NCBI GenBank assembly: GCA_021772705.1
Contig: JAJFLN010000032.1
Span: 1 to 5,499, forward strand
DNA: 5,499 bases
Direction: 5' to 3'
Source of the DNA: Candidatus Cloacimonadota bacterium
GTDB lineage: Bacteria; Muiribacteriota; UBA6191; JACPRK01
Shown here: one piece after another, positions 1 through 5,493 of the stretch
Layout of the letters: each line of letters opens with the position of its first letter
How positions within the stretch are numbered: position 1 is the first letter of the stretch
Notes under the pieces: model-generated
Databases searched by the model: none
Seen by the model: the letters and a program-made list of their open reading frames with translations, nothing else
What the model was told of the DNA's origin: nothing
Made by a program: the position numbers and the translations under genes

Positions 1-261
1 CACTCCTGTCACATCCAGGGGCCACCCGGCTGCCAGCACACTCTGGCGGGCGATACAGGCGCCCTGCTCGCCGGCCTGGCTCACACAGCCCAGGATCACG
101 TCCTCCACGTCGGCGGCCGGGATGTCATGCCGGCTCATCAGATGGTTCAAGGTCTGGGCCATCAATTCCTGTGGGTGGACCCCGGACAGAGCTCCCTTAT
201 CCTTCTTCCCTCGTCCTCTGGGTGAGCGCACGGCGTCGATAATCCAGGCGGTTCCAGCCAT
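1..261 (-). CDS. Thiolase (acetyl-CoA C-acyltransferase) family protein, N-terminal part, cut by window edge
   Basis: The minus strand from 261 translates without a stop for 87 codons to the left edge. The product begins MAGTAWIIDAVRSPRGRG and continues with ALSGVHPQEL, a DVEDVILGCVSQAGEQGACIAR segment split around residues 51-72, and SVLAAGWPLDV. This is the usual start of the thiolase fold: a strand followed by the RSP(R/I)G loop, the L-x-x-x-H-P-x-E-L helix, the D-V-(E/D)-x-V-I-x-G-C strand, and the G-E-Q...I-A-R...AG-(L/W)-P region. The nucleophilic cysteine of the family normally lies a few residues further on, just outside the window, so the active site cannot be checked. Thiolases either cleave 3-ketoacyl-CoA in beta-oxidation or condense two acyl-CoAs; the G-E-Q and A-G-W-P wording suggests a lipid- or steroid-degradation type enzyme rather than a PHB-type one, but that is inference. 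The ATG at 261 is firmly supported by a strong RBS. It is transcribed away from the other genes. Confidence 0.92.
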   Translation of the reverse strand, partial: MAGTAWIIDAVRSPRGRGKKDKGALSGVHPQELMAQTLNHLMSRHDIPAADVEDVILGCVSQAGEQGACIARQSVLAAGWPLDVTGV

Positions 262-268
262 CTCGGGT

Positions 269-276
269 ACCTCCTT
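269..276 (-). promoter_or_regulatory. Ribosome binding site of the thiolase gene
   Basis: On the minus strand the bases read AAGGAGGT, ending seven bases before the ATG at 261. This near-perfect anti-16S match fixes the start codon of the truncated thiolase. Confidence 0.88.
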
Positions 277-279
277 CGA

Positions 280-294
280 CCTTCCAGCGGAAGG
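280..294 (-). other. Small hairpin just upstream of the thiolase RBS
   Basis: CCTTCC and GGAAGG form a perfect 6-bp stem with a 3-base loop, three bases upstream (minus strand) of the RBS. The 5' arm could alternatively pair with GAAGG of the RBS region, since both carry the same GAAGG core. This would make two exclusive structures, one of which hides the RBS. The repeat is seen in the sequence; any regulatory role is conjecture. Confidence 0.35.
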
Positions 295-355
295 CTTCAG
301 CTCTCGTGTTCCGGGTCAACAAACCGGCAAGACCGCCGGCCCGGCCCGGGGGGAC

Positions 356-373
356 TAGGAGTGTGTCGGAGAA
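356..373 (+). repeat. Left terminal inverted repeat of the 309-bp element
   Basis: This 18-base arm is the exact reverse complement of 647-664. The two are the outermost matching arms; matching stops at 355 and 665. Confidence 0.75.
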
Positions 374-407
374 TTCTATCAGTCCGGCGCGCTATTGGTC
401 CCGAACA

Positions 408-446
408 AACAGGGAACAGGGAGCAGGCAACCGGGAACAGGCAGTG
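408..446 (+). repeat. Inner inverted repeat, left arm (GGGAACAGG type)
   Basis: This arm reads as loosely repeated GGGAACAGG / GAGCAGGCAACC units ending in CAGGCAGTG. It pairs with 603-641, whose reverse complement starts AACAGGGAACAGG and ends CGGGAACAGGCAGTG; the match is interrupted by small insertions and deletions. Arms of this type, which translate as NREQGTGNREQ, occur as dispersed repeats in many bacterial genomes; that statement is from memory. Confidence 0.65.
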
Positions 447-516
447 AGGAATTGGGCACGACTCAGGCTCAACTCCGGGTTTGGGTGAGGTGTCGTTCCT
501 TTGCTTCTCGATTGAC

Positions 517-533
517 GTAGTCCGAGAGACTAC
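517..533. other. Perfect short palindrome in the core of the repeat element
   Basis: GTAGTC and GACTAC (6 bp each) flank a 5-base loop. It could be a hairpin or a protein-binding dyad. No gene start lies at a suitable distance, so no function is assigned. Confidence 0.3.
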
Positions 534-602
534 TGCGACCGACTGGTGAAAGGAGCTGACATCGACTGAAATCGGCTGACGTGGGTCATGGCTTCCATTT
601 TC

Positions 603-641
603 CACTGCCTGTTCCCGGTCCCCTGTTGCCTGTTCCCTGTT
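603..641 (-). repeat. Inner inverted repeat, right arm (GGGAACAGG type)
   Basis: This is the partner of 408-446 in opposite orientation. On the plus strand it reads CTGTTCCC repeatedly and would translate as CLFPVPCCLFPV, which is repeat-derived rather than a real protein N-terminus. This is the main argument against starting the next gene at 588. Confidence 0.65.
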
Positions 642-646
642 AGTCT

Positions 647-664
647 TTCTCCGACACACTCCTA
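647..664 (-). repeat. Right terminal inverted repeat of the 309-bp element
   Basis: This 18-base arm is the exact reverse complement of 356-373. Its outer end runs into a short palindrome, CTACCAGGTAG (662-672), so the junction sits in a symmetric sequence that could have been the insertion target. Confidence 0.75.
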
Positions 665-680
665 CCAGGTAGCGTACACT
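651..680 (+). promoter_or_regulatory. Weak sigma70-like promoter candidate for the pseudopilin-propeller gene
   Basis: CCGACA (651-656) and TACACT (675-680), spaced by 18 bases, each match four of six consensus positions. The -35 part lies within the right terminal inverted repeat of the 309-bp element, so the element may provide part of an outward promoter. A transcript from here would start near 687, allowing ATG starts at 702, 723 or 738 but excluding 588. In GC-rich DNA such matches often occur by chance. Confidence 0.2.
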
Positions 681-722
681 GATGCCGAGTCCTCCCTCCC
701 GATGCGGATACGACACCGGGAT

Positions 723-2810
723 ATGAAACGCCTCTCTATGGTGAAACCGAACCTGCTGGGATCAGCGCAGAAACACAAAGACACGGAGACACGGGGTTCC
801 CTGATCACCCAGCTGTCTCGGTTCCTCGGTGCCTCTCTGTCTCCCTGTCTTCACAAGCCTCGTCCTGTCGGGCAGCGTCACTCTCCCACGGATCCTGCCT
901 CGCAGATCACCTCGGCCCGGTCGGTTGCCTCGGGATACAACCTGGTGGAGGTGCTGGTCACTTTGACCATCGTGTCGATCATCACCATCACACTGGTGAG
1001 CTTCGTCAACGACATCGACACCCGGCAGAAGGTCACCATCGCCAAGGCGGATATCAACCGCATCTCCATGGCCGCTCATCTTGCCGAGGCCGAGATGGAC
1101 CGGGTGACCACGGCACCAGCCTCGAGCCTGGGTATCCTCAACCTGACCCCCACATCGAGACTGGCCTGGAGCCTCAGCCGCCGGCTGCTCGACCTGCCCG
1201 ACACGGACCCCTGGGGGAACCAGTTCGTCGGAGAAGTCTCGGACAACTCCACCATCAGCTACCTTCGAGTGACCTCGGGGCTGGACCTGTCGCAATACAC
1301 CACCTACCCCCCGTCGCCCTACATCATCGACGAAGGTCTCGGAAGGGTCATCTCCGCCGGCCCTGACGGCACGGTGGACACCCGGATCGGCCAGGACCCG
1401 GCCGACGCCGAGAACGACCTGGTCATCGAGTACCGCCACAAGCCCTGGCTGTTCTACAACGTGGGCGGCAAGATGTACGTCAACTCCGCTGACGGAGGCG
1501 CCAATCTGGCCAGCGGCACCGTGGGCATCTACCTTGGCGACGGAGTCAACGCACAGGTGTCGCCCGACGGCCTGAGATACGCTGCCATCCGGGATACTCA
1601 GCTGGTGATCGGCACCCTGGCCTGGGCGCTCCAGACCGACGGAGCCGCCCCGACTCCCAGGACCAACGAGGTGATCGTGGCGCCCAGGAACAGGGCCCTG
1701 ACCCACACGGTCAACGGCTGGATCGAGAACACCGCAGCCGTCACGGTCAACTCCTCCGTGTTCCCCCTCTGGATGCCCGATTCCAGCGGCATTCTGTTCG
1801 TCCTCGGATCGGGAGAACTCTATCGCTACGACCCGGCGAGGGGTGCTACAACCGGCCCGGCTCGGGGCGAGCTCATCCGTCTGACGGCCCAGCGGCGCGT
1901 CAACGTTCAGGGTGCTACCCAGAACGAACGGGTCCTCCTGACCACACGGAGAAGCGCCTCCTACATGGATAAGGATCTGGCCACCTGGCTGACAGTCTCC
2001 GCCGACGGCAAGGTGGCCTTCCGGGCCGACGACAACACGATCTGGGCCATTCTTGGGGACGGCACGGCCAGAAGACGCATCAAGAGCGGCGGCGTCTTCA
2101 ATCCCGTCGCATGGCTCGACAACAACAACCTCGCCTACTGGGACGAGAACGACAAGCGGATCTGGCGAATAGCCCAGGACGGGACCATCGACATCCCGCT
2201 CCACGACTCGTCGGTGAGAATCACCGATGTGGTCAATCCCGTACTTTCCCCCGCCGGAAAGTACCTGGCCTTTCTGGAGGACTCCAGCAAGGGCTATCTG
2301 CTGAAGACCGATGGTACGGGTTTCGTCACCAAAGAGTTGGGCACCAAAGACAAGTTCTTTCGGGCCAGCGATTTCGCCTTCAAGCCTCCCATCGTCTGGA
2401 GGCGCAAGAGCGACTGCGCCGGAAACCTGCTCTTCTACATCCCCAAGACCAGCAAGACACCGCCCATCAGCAACCAGGCTTTCAGCCGCAAGGACACATT
2501 CGTGGGCAACCCCGTGGCCGTGAACGACCCGGAGAACTGCGATCCCTCAGGCAGCACGCCGTTTAGCACCCGATCCAATCAGGCCAAGCTCCTGGAAGGA
2601 CTGACCACCCTCTACTTCGCCCTCTCCCCGGACCAGAAGCTTTTAGCCGTGCTCTCCTCCACGGACTCCGACAAACGAGACGGGGATGGAACGGAGGGTG
2701 GAGTGTTCATTGTCCCTCTCCCCGGGTCGTCGAACGCTGTGACACAGCTGGACTTGCCGACCGTACCTGACGAGGCGCAGTACAACTATGTTGCGTGGTT
2801 GGCGAATTAG
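723..2810 (+). CDS. GspG-like pseudopilin domain fused to a TolB/PD40-type beta-propeller
   Basis: Numbered from ATG 723 the protein has 695 residues. The prepilin motif is at 71-76: G71 before the cleavage site, then YNLVE with Glu at +5, followed by a hydrophobic helix (VLVTLTIVSIITITLVSFV). A GspG-like globular part follows, with DPWGN at 162-166 and SAGPDG ending at 216 before an acidic tail (AENDLVIEY), the layout of major pseudopilins. From about 240 to the end there are repeated propeller-blade sequences: SPDG at 280, MPDSSGILFV, SADG at 426, SPAGKYLAF from 509, SPDQKLLAV from 635, with GELYRYD and RIWRIAQDGT strands between. The only cysteines after the cleavage site are C565 and C606. 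After processing it would be an inner-membrane or pseudopilus-anchored protein with a large exported propeller. The start is uncertain: none of the ATGs (588, 702, 723, 738) has a good RBS. The frame is open from 588, but 588-664 is repeat DNA. The leader is abnormally long because a hairpin repeat lies in it. Its ligand or secreted partner is unknown. Confidence 0.82.
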   Translation: MKRLSMVKPNLLGSAQKHKDTETRGSLITQLSRFLGASLSPCLHKPRPVGQRHSPTDPASQITSARSVASGYNLVEVLVTLTIVSIITITLVSFVNDIDTRQKVTIAKADINRISMAAHLAEAEMDRVTTAPASSLGILNLTPTSRLAWSLSRRLLDLPDTDPWGNQFVGEVSDNSTISYLRVTSGLDLSQYTTYPPSPYIIDEGLGRVISAGPDGTVDTRIGQDPADAENDLVIEYRHKPWLFYNVGGKMYVNSADGGANLASGTVGIYLGDGVNAQVSPDGLRYAAIRDTQLVIGTLAWALQTDGAAPTPRTNEVIVAPRNRALTHTVNGWIENTAAVTVNSSVFPLWMPDSSGILFVLGSGELYRYDPARGATTGPARGELIRLTAQRRVNVQGATQNERVLLTTRRSASYMDKDLATWLTVSADGKVAFRADDNTIWAILGDGTARRRIKSGGVFNPVAWLDNNNLAYWDENDKRIWRIAQDGTIDIPLHDSSVRITDVVNPVLSPAGKYLAFLEDSSKGYLLKTDGTGFVTKELGTKDKFFRASDFAFKPPIVWRRKSDCAGNLLFYIPKTSKTPPISNQAFSRKDTFVGNPVAVNDPENCDPSGSTPFSTRSNQAKLLEGLTTLYFALSPDQKLLAVLSSTDSDKRDGDGTEGGVFIVPLPGSSNAVTQLDLPTVPDEAQYNYVAWLAN
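766..855. repeat. Imperfect inverted repeat inside the pseudopilin leader-coding region
   Basis: The left arm (about 766-795, containing ACACAAAGACACGGAGACAC) pairs imperfectly with the reverse complement of the right arm (about 829-855, containing CTCTCTGTCTCCCTGTCTTC); the best-matching cores are 777-795 and 833-853. It translates in frame as QKHKDTETRG ... ASLSPCLHK. Arms of the AAAGACACGGAGACAC type recur as dispersed repeats in many bacteria (recollection, not checked). The repeat appears to have been inserted into, or retained within, the leader without disrupting the reading frame. Confidence 0.6.
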
Positions 2811-2834
2811 GGCGTTGGGGCCCAGGAACAGCAC

Positions 2835-3950
2835 ATGCCACAGACTGATTCGGCGATCGGCAAGATAGGGATCATCGGGCTGGGACTCATGGGGGGCTCC
2901 ATGGCTCTGGCGGCGAGGAAGTTCCATCCCCGAGTCCGTATCGTCGCCTGCGACCGCAATCCGGACATCGGTGCCCAGGCTCTGAAGCTCGGGATGATCG
3001 ATCACTTCTTGCCCCTCGAGGAGCTGGATGGCGGGGAGGCAGATCTGATCTTTGTCGCCACTCCCGTCTCCAGCATCGCTGCCATCGTTCGCCAGCTGCT
3101 CGACCAGGACAGACCTCCGGCGATCATCACCGATATGGGCTCCACCAAGGCCGGAATCGTGGAGGAAGTGGGACCAGCGGAAAACTCCTCGGCTTGCTAC
3201 ATCGGGGGCCATCCGATGTGTGGGTCCGAGCTCGAGGGACTGGAGGGTGCGGACCCATTCCTCTTTGAGAACGCCATCTACATCCTGGCATCCACTGCTG
3301 GTGTCGACCCGGAGAAACAGCGAGTGCTTCGTGACTTCGTCGGGGCCGTGGGAGCCATGGTGGTGGAGATGGAACCAGACCGCCACGACTCCATCGTGGC
3401 CCACACGAGCCACCTGCCCTACCTGGCGGCGACGATGCTCGTCGACACTTTTGTCAGCCAGTTCGAGGGAGACCGGCGTGCTCACACCATGGCCGCCGGC
3501 GGCTTCTACGACACGACCCGGGTCGCCAGCTGCCCTCCCGAGATGTGGCGAGAGATCTGCCTCGGCAATCGGAAGCACCTGCGAATCGCCGTCGATCGAC
3601 TGGTCGACAAGCTGCAAGAGCTGGGCGCCGCCATCGAGAGAGGTGACGGCGACGAACTGCATCGGGCCTTCGAACGGGCTCGCCGGCTGCGATCGAGTCT
3701 GCCCCCCTACAGGAAGGGCCTCCTGCCGAACGCCTACGAGCTGGTCATCAAGGCCCAAGACCGTCCAGGGTTCATCGCCGAGGTGGCCGGCGTTCTCGGA
3801 GCCTGGCGGATCAATATCCGGGACATCGAAGTTCTGCATGTCCGGGAGGGCGAGGGGGGAACCCTGCTGGTCAGCGTCTCCAGCGAGGAAGAGGTGGGCC
3901 GTTCCCTGACGGCCCTGGAAGGGGCGGGTTTCGTCGCCCGCCGGAGGTAG
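2835..3950 (+). CDS. tyrA: Prephenate dehydrogenase with C-terminal ACT domain
   Basis: The 371-residue protein oxidatively decarboxylates prephenate to 4-hydroxyphenylpyruvate in tyrosine synthesis, in the cytoplasm. The N-terminal Rossmann fold shows GLGLMGGS at 15-22, and an acidic residue (D40 in VACDRN) ends the second strand, indicating NAD rather than NADP. DMGSTK (100-105) and GGHPMCGSE (ending at 132) are family signatures. The segment HDSIVAHTSHLP has the conserved SHLP histidine at 193, and FYDTTRVAS carries R229, in the position of the substrate-binding arginine. An ACT domain occupies about 299-371 (ELVIKAQDRPGFIAEVAGVL, then NIRDIEV) and presumably binds tyrosine for feedback inhibition. 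Domain order and length match Bacillus-type TyrA. The ATG has a modest AGGA seven bases upstream. It follows the pseudopilin-propeller gene by 24 bases and is coupled to aroA. Use of arogenate as an alternative substrate cannot be excluded from sequence. Confidence 0.95.
   Translation: MPQTDSAIGKIGIIGLGLMGGSMALAARKFHPRVRIVACDRNPDIGAQALKLGMIDHFLPLEELDGGEADLIFVATPVSSIAAIVRQLLDQDRPPAIITDMGSTKAGIVEEVGPAENSSACYIGGHPMCGSELEGLEGADPFLFENAIYILASTAGVDPEKQRVLRDFVGAVGAMVVEMEPDRHDSIVAHTSHLPYLAATMLVDTFVSQFEGDRRAHTMAAGGFYDTTRVASCPPEMWREICLGNRKHLRIAVDRLVDKLQELGAAIERGDGDELHRAFERARRLRSSLPPYRKGLLPNAYELVIKAQDRPGFIAEVAGVLGAWRINIRDIEVLHVREGEGGTLLVSVSSEEEVGRSLTALEGAGFVARRR
3943..3948 (+). promoter_or_regulatory. 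aroA ribosome binding site overlapping the tyrA stop codon
   Basis: GGAGGT overlaps the TAG stop of tyrA (3948-3950) and lies six bases before TTG 3955. The next in-frame ATG, at 4027, has no RBS. This decides in favour of the TTG start and implies that translation of aroA is coupled to tyrA. Confidence 0.75.
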
Positions 3951-3954
3951 CCCT

Positions 3955-5298
3955 TTGCCGCGCAAGTCCTCTCCTCTGTTCCAGCTGACAGACAGCTCCG
4001 TTCGCATCGGCCGGCAGATCCGCCCCATGGAGGTCGCCCTGGAGATGCCCGGGGACAAGTCCATCTCACATCGTTCCTTATTGCTGGCCTCCCTGGCCTC
4101 CGAACCTGTCCGCATCGAGGGCCTGCTCGGCTCCGCCGACGTGGGGTCGACGCTGGCAGCGATCCGGAAGCTCGGCGCCAGGGCCCGGAGGACCGGCGAG
4201 TCCGATTGCTGGATGATTCAGGGGAGGGGGATCGAAGGTTATCGAGAAGCCGAAGGCCCCATCGACTGCGGCAACTCGGGGACCACAGTCCGGCTTTTGA
4301 CGGGCCTGCTCGCTGCCTCACCCATGTTCTCCATCGTCACCGGGGACAGCTCGCTGCGACGGCGCCCCATGGCCCGGGTCGTTCGACCCCTGGCGGCTGC
4401 CGGGGCGACTCTTCTGGGGCGGGACGGAGGCCGGTTGCTGCCTCTGGCTATCCAGGGCTGCCGGATGAACGCATTCGACTGCGAGATTCCGGAGCCAAGC
4501 GCCCAGGTAAAGACAGCCATGCTGCTGGCGGCGATGAAGTCCAGCGGAGTGAGCCGGATCACTCAGGAGTCCCGGACCCGGGATCACACGGAGCGGATGT
4601 TCCGCTACCTGGGAGTTCCGTTGACGAAACGGGGCGCCACGCTGGAGGTGACAGGTCCTGCCGAACCCCGTGCCCGGGAACTCCAGGTCCCGGGCGATCC
4701 ATCCAGCGCCGCCTTCTTCGCCGTCGCCGCCCTGGCCGTTCCGGGCAGCCGGATCGAGATACGCCGGGTCTGCCTGAATCCAACCCGCATCGGATTCGTG
4801 AAGGTCCTGCAGAGGATGGGAGCCTCGATCCAGATCCGGAAGACCGGGGAGGCCTGCGGCGAGACCATCGGAGACCTGATTACGGAGCACGGCCCCCTGA
4901 GAGGCGTGGTGGTCCGGGCCGCCGAGATCCCCTCCCTCGTCGATGAGGTGCCCGTTCTGGCCGTTGCGGCCTGTTTGGCGGAGGGACTCACACGATTCCG
5001 AGGCATCTCGGAGCTGCGGACGAAGGAGACCGATCGGGTGGCGGCCCTGGTGAGAGAGTTCTCGGCCATGGGAGCCGCAATCGAGGCCATCGACGACGAC
5101 CTGATCGTTCGAGGTCCCAGCCCCCTCACGGGCGCCTCCGTCGAATCCCATCACGATCATCGGATGGCCATGTCTCTGTCCGTCGCAGCTCTGGCCGCCA
5201 GTGGGGTCACGGAGATTCTGGGACATCGGTGCGTGAAGATCTCCTTCCCGCACTTCTTCGACCAGCTGGCAGAGATCTCCGGCCGCACCGCCCAGTGA
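3955..5298 (+). CDS. aroA: 3-phosphoshikimate 1-carboxyvinyltransferase (EPSP synthase), class II
   Basis: The 447-residue enzyme transfers the enolpyruvyl group of PEP to shikimate 3-phosphate, the sixth step of the shikimate pathway, in the cytoplasm. Visible motifs: PGDKSISHR at 32-40 (K35 and R40 contact PEP and shikimate phosphate), DCGNSGTTVR at 104-113, SAQVK at 182-186, RDHTE at 209-213, NPTR at 275-278, the catalytic aspartate D330 in SLVDEVP, LRTKETDR at 354-361 and HDHRMAM from 400. The four motifs GDK(S/T), SAQxK, RxH(S/T)E and NxTR together define class II enzymes, the group that includes the glyphosate-insensitive CP4 enzyme. However, G109 stands where CP4 has the alanine linked to insensitivity, so tolerance cannot be assumed. 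The start is TTG with a strong RBS; starting at ATG 4027 would leave only six residues before PGDK. It lies four bases after tyrA, in the same operon. The 3' partner often seen in other genomes (cmk) does not follow; repeats do. Confidence 0.97.
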   Translation: MPRKSSPLFQLTDSSVRIGRQIRPMEVALEMPGDKSISHRSLLLASLASEPVRIEGLLGSADVGSTLAAIRKLGARARRTGESDCWMIQGRGIEGYREAEGPIDCGNSGTTVRLLTGLLAASPMFSIVTGDSSLRRRPMARVVRPLAAAGATLLGRDGGRLLPLAIQGCRMNAFDCEIPEPSAQVKTAMLLAAMKSSGVSRITQESRTRDHTERMFRYLGVPLTKRGATLEVTGPAEPRARELQVPGDPSSAAFFAVAALAVPGSRIEIRRVCLNPTRIGFVKVLQRMGASIQIRKTGEACGETIGDLITEHGPLRGVVVRAAEIPSLVDEVPVLAVAACLAEGLTRFRGISELRTKETDRVAALVREFSAMGAAIEAIDDDLIVRGPSPLTGASVESHHDHRMAMSLSVAALAASGVTEILGHRCVKISFPHFFDQLAEISGRTAQ

Positions 5299-5317
5299 TC
5301 GGTCTGAGGCTGTCCCC

Positions 5318-5352
5318 GGGTCGCGCCGGACCCTTCGAGGGGCTTTCACCCC
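5318..5352 (+). terminator. Weak hairpins downstream of aroA, possible terminator
   Basis: GGGTC/GACCC (5318-5333, 6-base loop) is followed by GGGG/CCCC (5339-5352, 6-base loop). Neither is followed by a T-run, so intrinsic termination is doubtful. They are merely the only stem-like structures between the aroA stop and the tandem repeats. Confidence 0.2.
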
Positions 5353-5481
5353 GTTCGTCCCACTATGGATGCCCGCATCCAAGACGACTGAATGGCCGAG
5401 TTTTCCCGATCCGTTCGTCCTACTATGGATGCCCGCATCCAGGACGACTGAATGGCCGAGTTTTCCCGATCCGTTCGTCCT
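5351..5481. repeat. 60-bp tandem repeat, two full units and an 11-base partial unit
   Basis: The units at 5351-5410 and 5411-5470 match at 58 of 60 positions, differing only at 5361/5421 (C/T) and 5382/5442 (A/G). The first 11 bases of a third unit (CCGTTCGTCCT) follow at 5471-5481. Each unit contains a perfect 7-bp palindrome, TGGATGC-CC-GCATCCA (5366-5381 and 5426-5441). In unit 2, TCGTCC (5415-5420) also pairs with GGACGA (5442-5447) to extend the stem past a 5-base bulge. The units are directly contiguous, without unique spacers. An open frame runs through them only because 60 is a multiple of three. The stretch 5299-5499 holds no credible gene. Confidence 0.9.
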
Positions 5482-5493
5482 GAGCCTGTCGAA
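5471..5493 (-). repeat. Copy of a TTCGACAGGCTCAGGACGAA-type dispersed motif
   Basis: The plus strand reads TTCGTCCTGAGCCTGTCGAA at 5474-5493, preceded by CCG. Sequences of this type recur many times in the intergenic DNA of many environmental bacteria; this is recalled knowledge, not checked here. Its first 11 bases are the same as the start of each 60-bp unit, linking the two repeat families. Confidence 0.5.

Larger units (their letters stand above)
356..664. mobile_element. 309-bp MITE-like element with 18-bp terminal inverted repeats
   Basis: TAGGAGTGTGTCGGAGAA at 356-373 is repeated exactly in inverted orientation at 647-664. Inside lies a second inverted pair of GGGAACAGG-rich arms (408-446 and 603-641). 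The element contains no plausible gene; open frames in it simply translate the repeat arms. If the ends are drawn at 359 and 661, the outside bases are CTAG on the left and CTAC on the right, which could be an imperfect 4-bp target duplication. The small size, terminal inverted repeats and lack of a transposase suggest a non-autonomous mobile or otherwise dispersed repeat. Its copy number in the genome cannot be seen here. It fills most of the 461-bp gap between the thiolase and pseudopilin genes; the rest of that gap (295-355 and 665-722) holds nothing recognisable beyond the weak promoter candidate listed separately. Confidence 0.55.

Noticed and set aside
370..400. TAGAAT -10-like hexamer on the minus strand as a thiolase promoter
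   Set aside because: No -35-like hexamer is present at 16-18 bases, and an isolated -10 match inside a repeat element is not sufficient.
297..716. Minus-strand open frame across the intergenic repeats
   Set aside because: Its NREQATGDREQA-like stretches are translations of the GGGAACAGG repeat arms in both orientations; it is not a gene.
588..722. In-frame upstream extension of the pseudopilin gene starting at ATG 588
   Set aside because: Its first residues (HCLFPVPCCLFPV) translate the inverted-repeat arm and terminal repeat of the 309-bp element, and there is no RBS at a usable distance: AAAGGAG at about 549-555 is over 30 bases away.
762..2204. Long minus-strand open frame (480 codons) opposite the pseudopilin-propeller gene
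   Set aside because: It is rich in G, V, R, H and D without any recognisable domain, as expected from the complement of a GC-rich gene, and it has no family resemblance.
2643..4115. Long minus-strand open frame opposite tyrA
   Set aside because: It is a shadow of tyrA, whose motifs are unambiguous; the antisense product shows no domain.
4318..5382. Long minus-strand open frame opposite aroA
   Set aside because: It is a shadow of the well-conserved aroA, with low-complexity G/R/D/H-rich sequence.
5351..5481. CRISPR array
   Set aside because: The 60-bp units are contiguous and nearly identical throughout, with no unique spacers between conserved repeats and no cas gene in view.
5229..5483. 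Small open frame with 20-residue repeats
   Set aside because: It begins out of frame inside aroA, has no RBS, and its repeats simply reflect a tandem DNA unit divisible by three.
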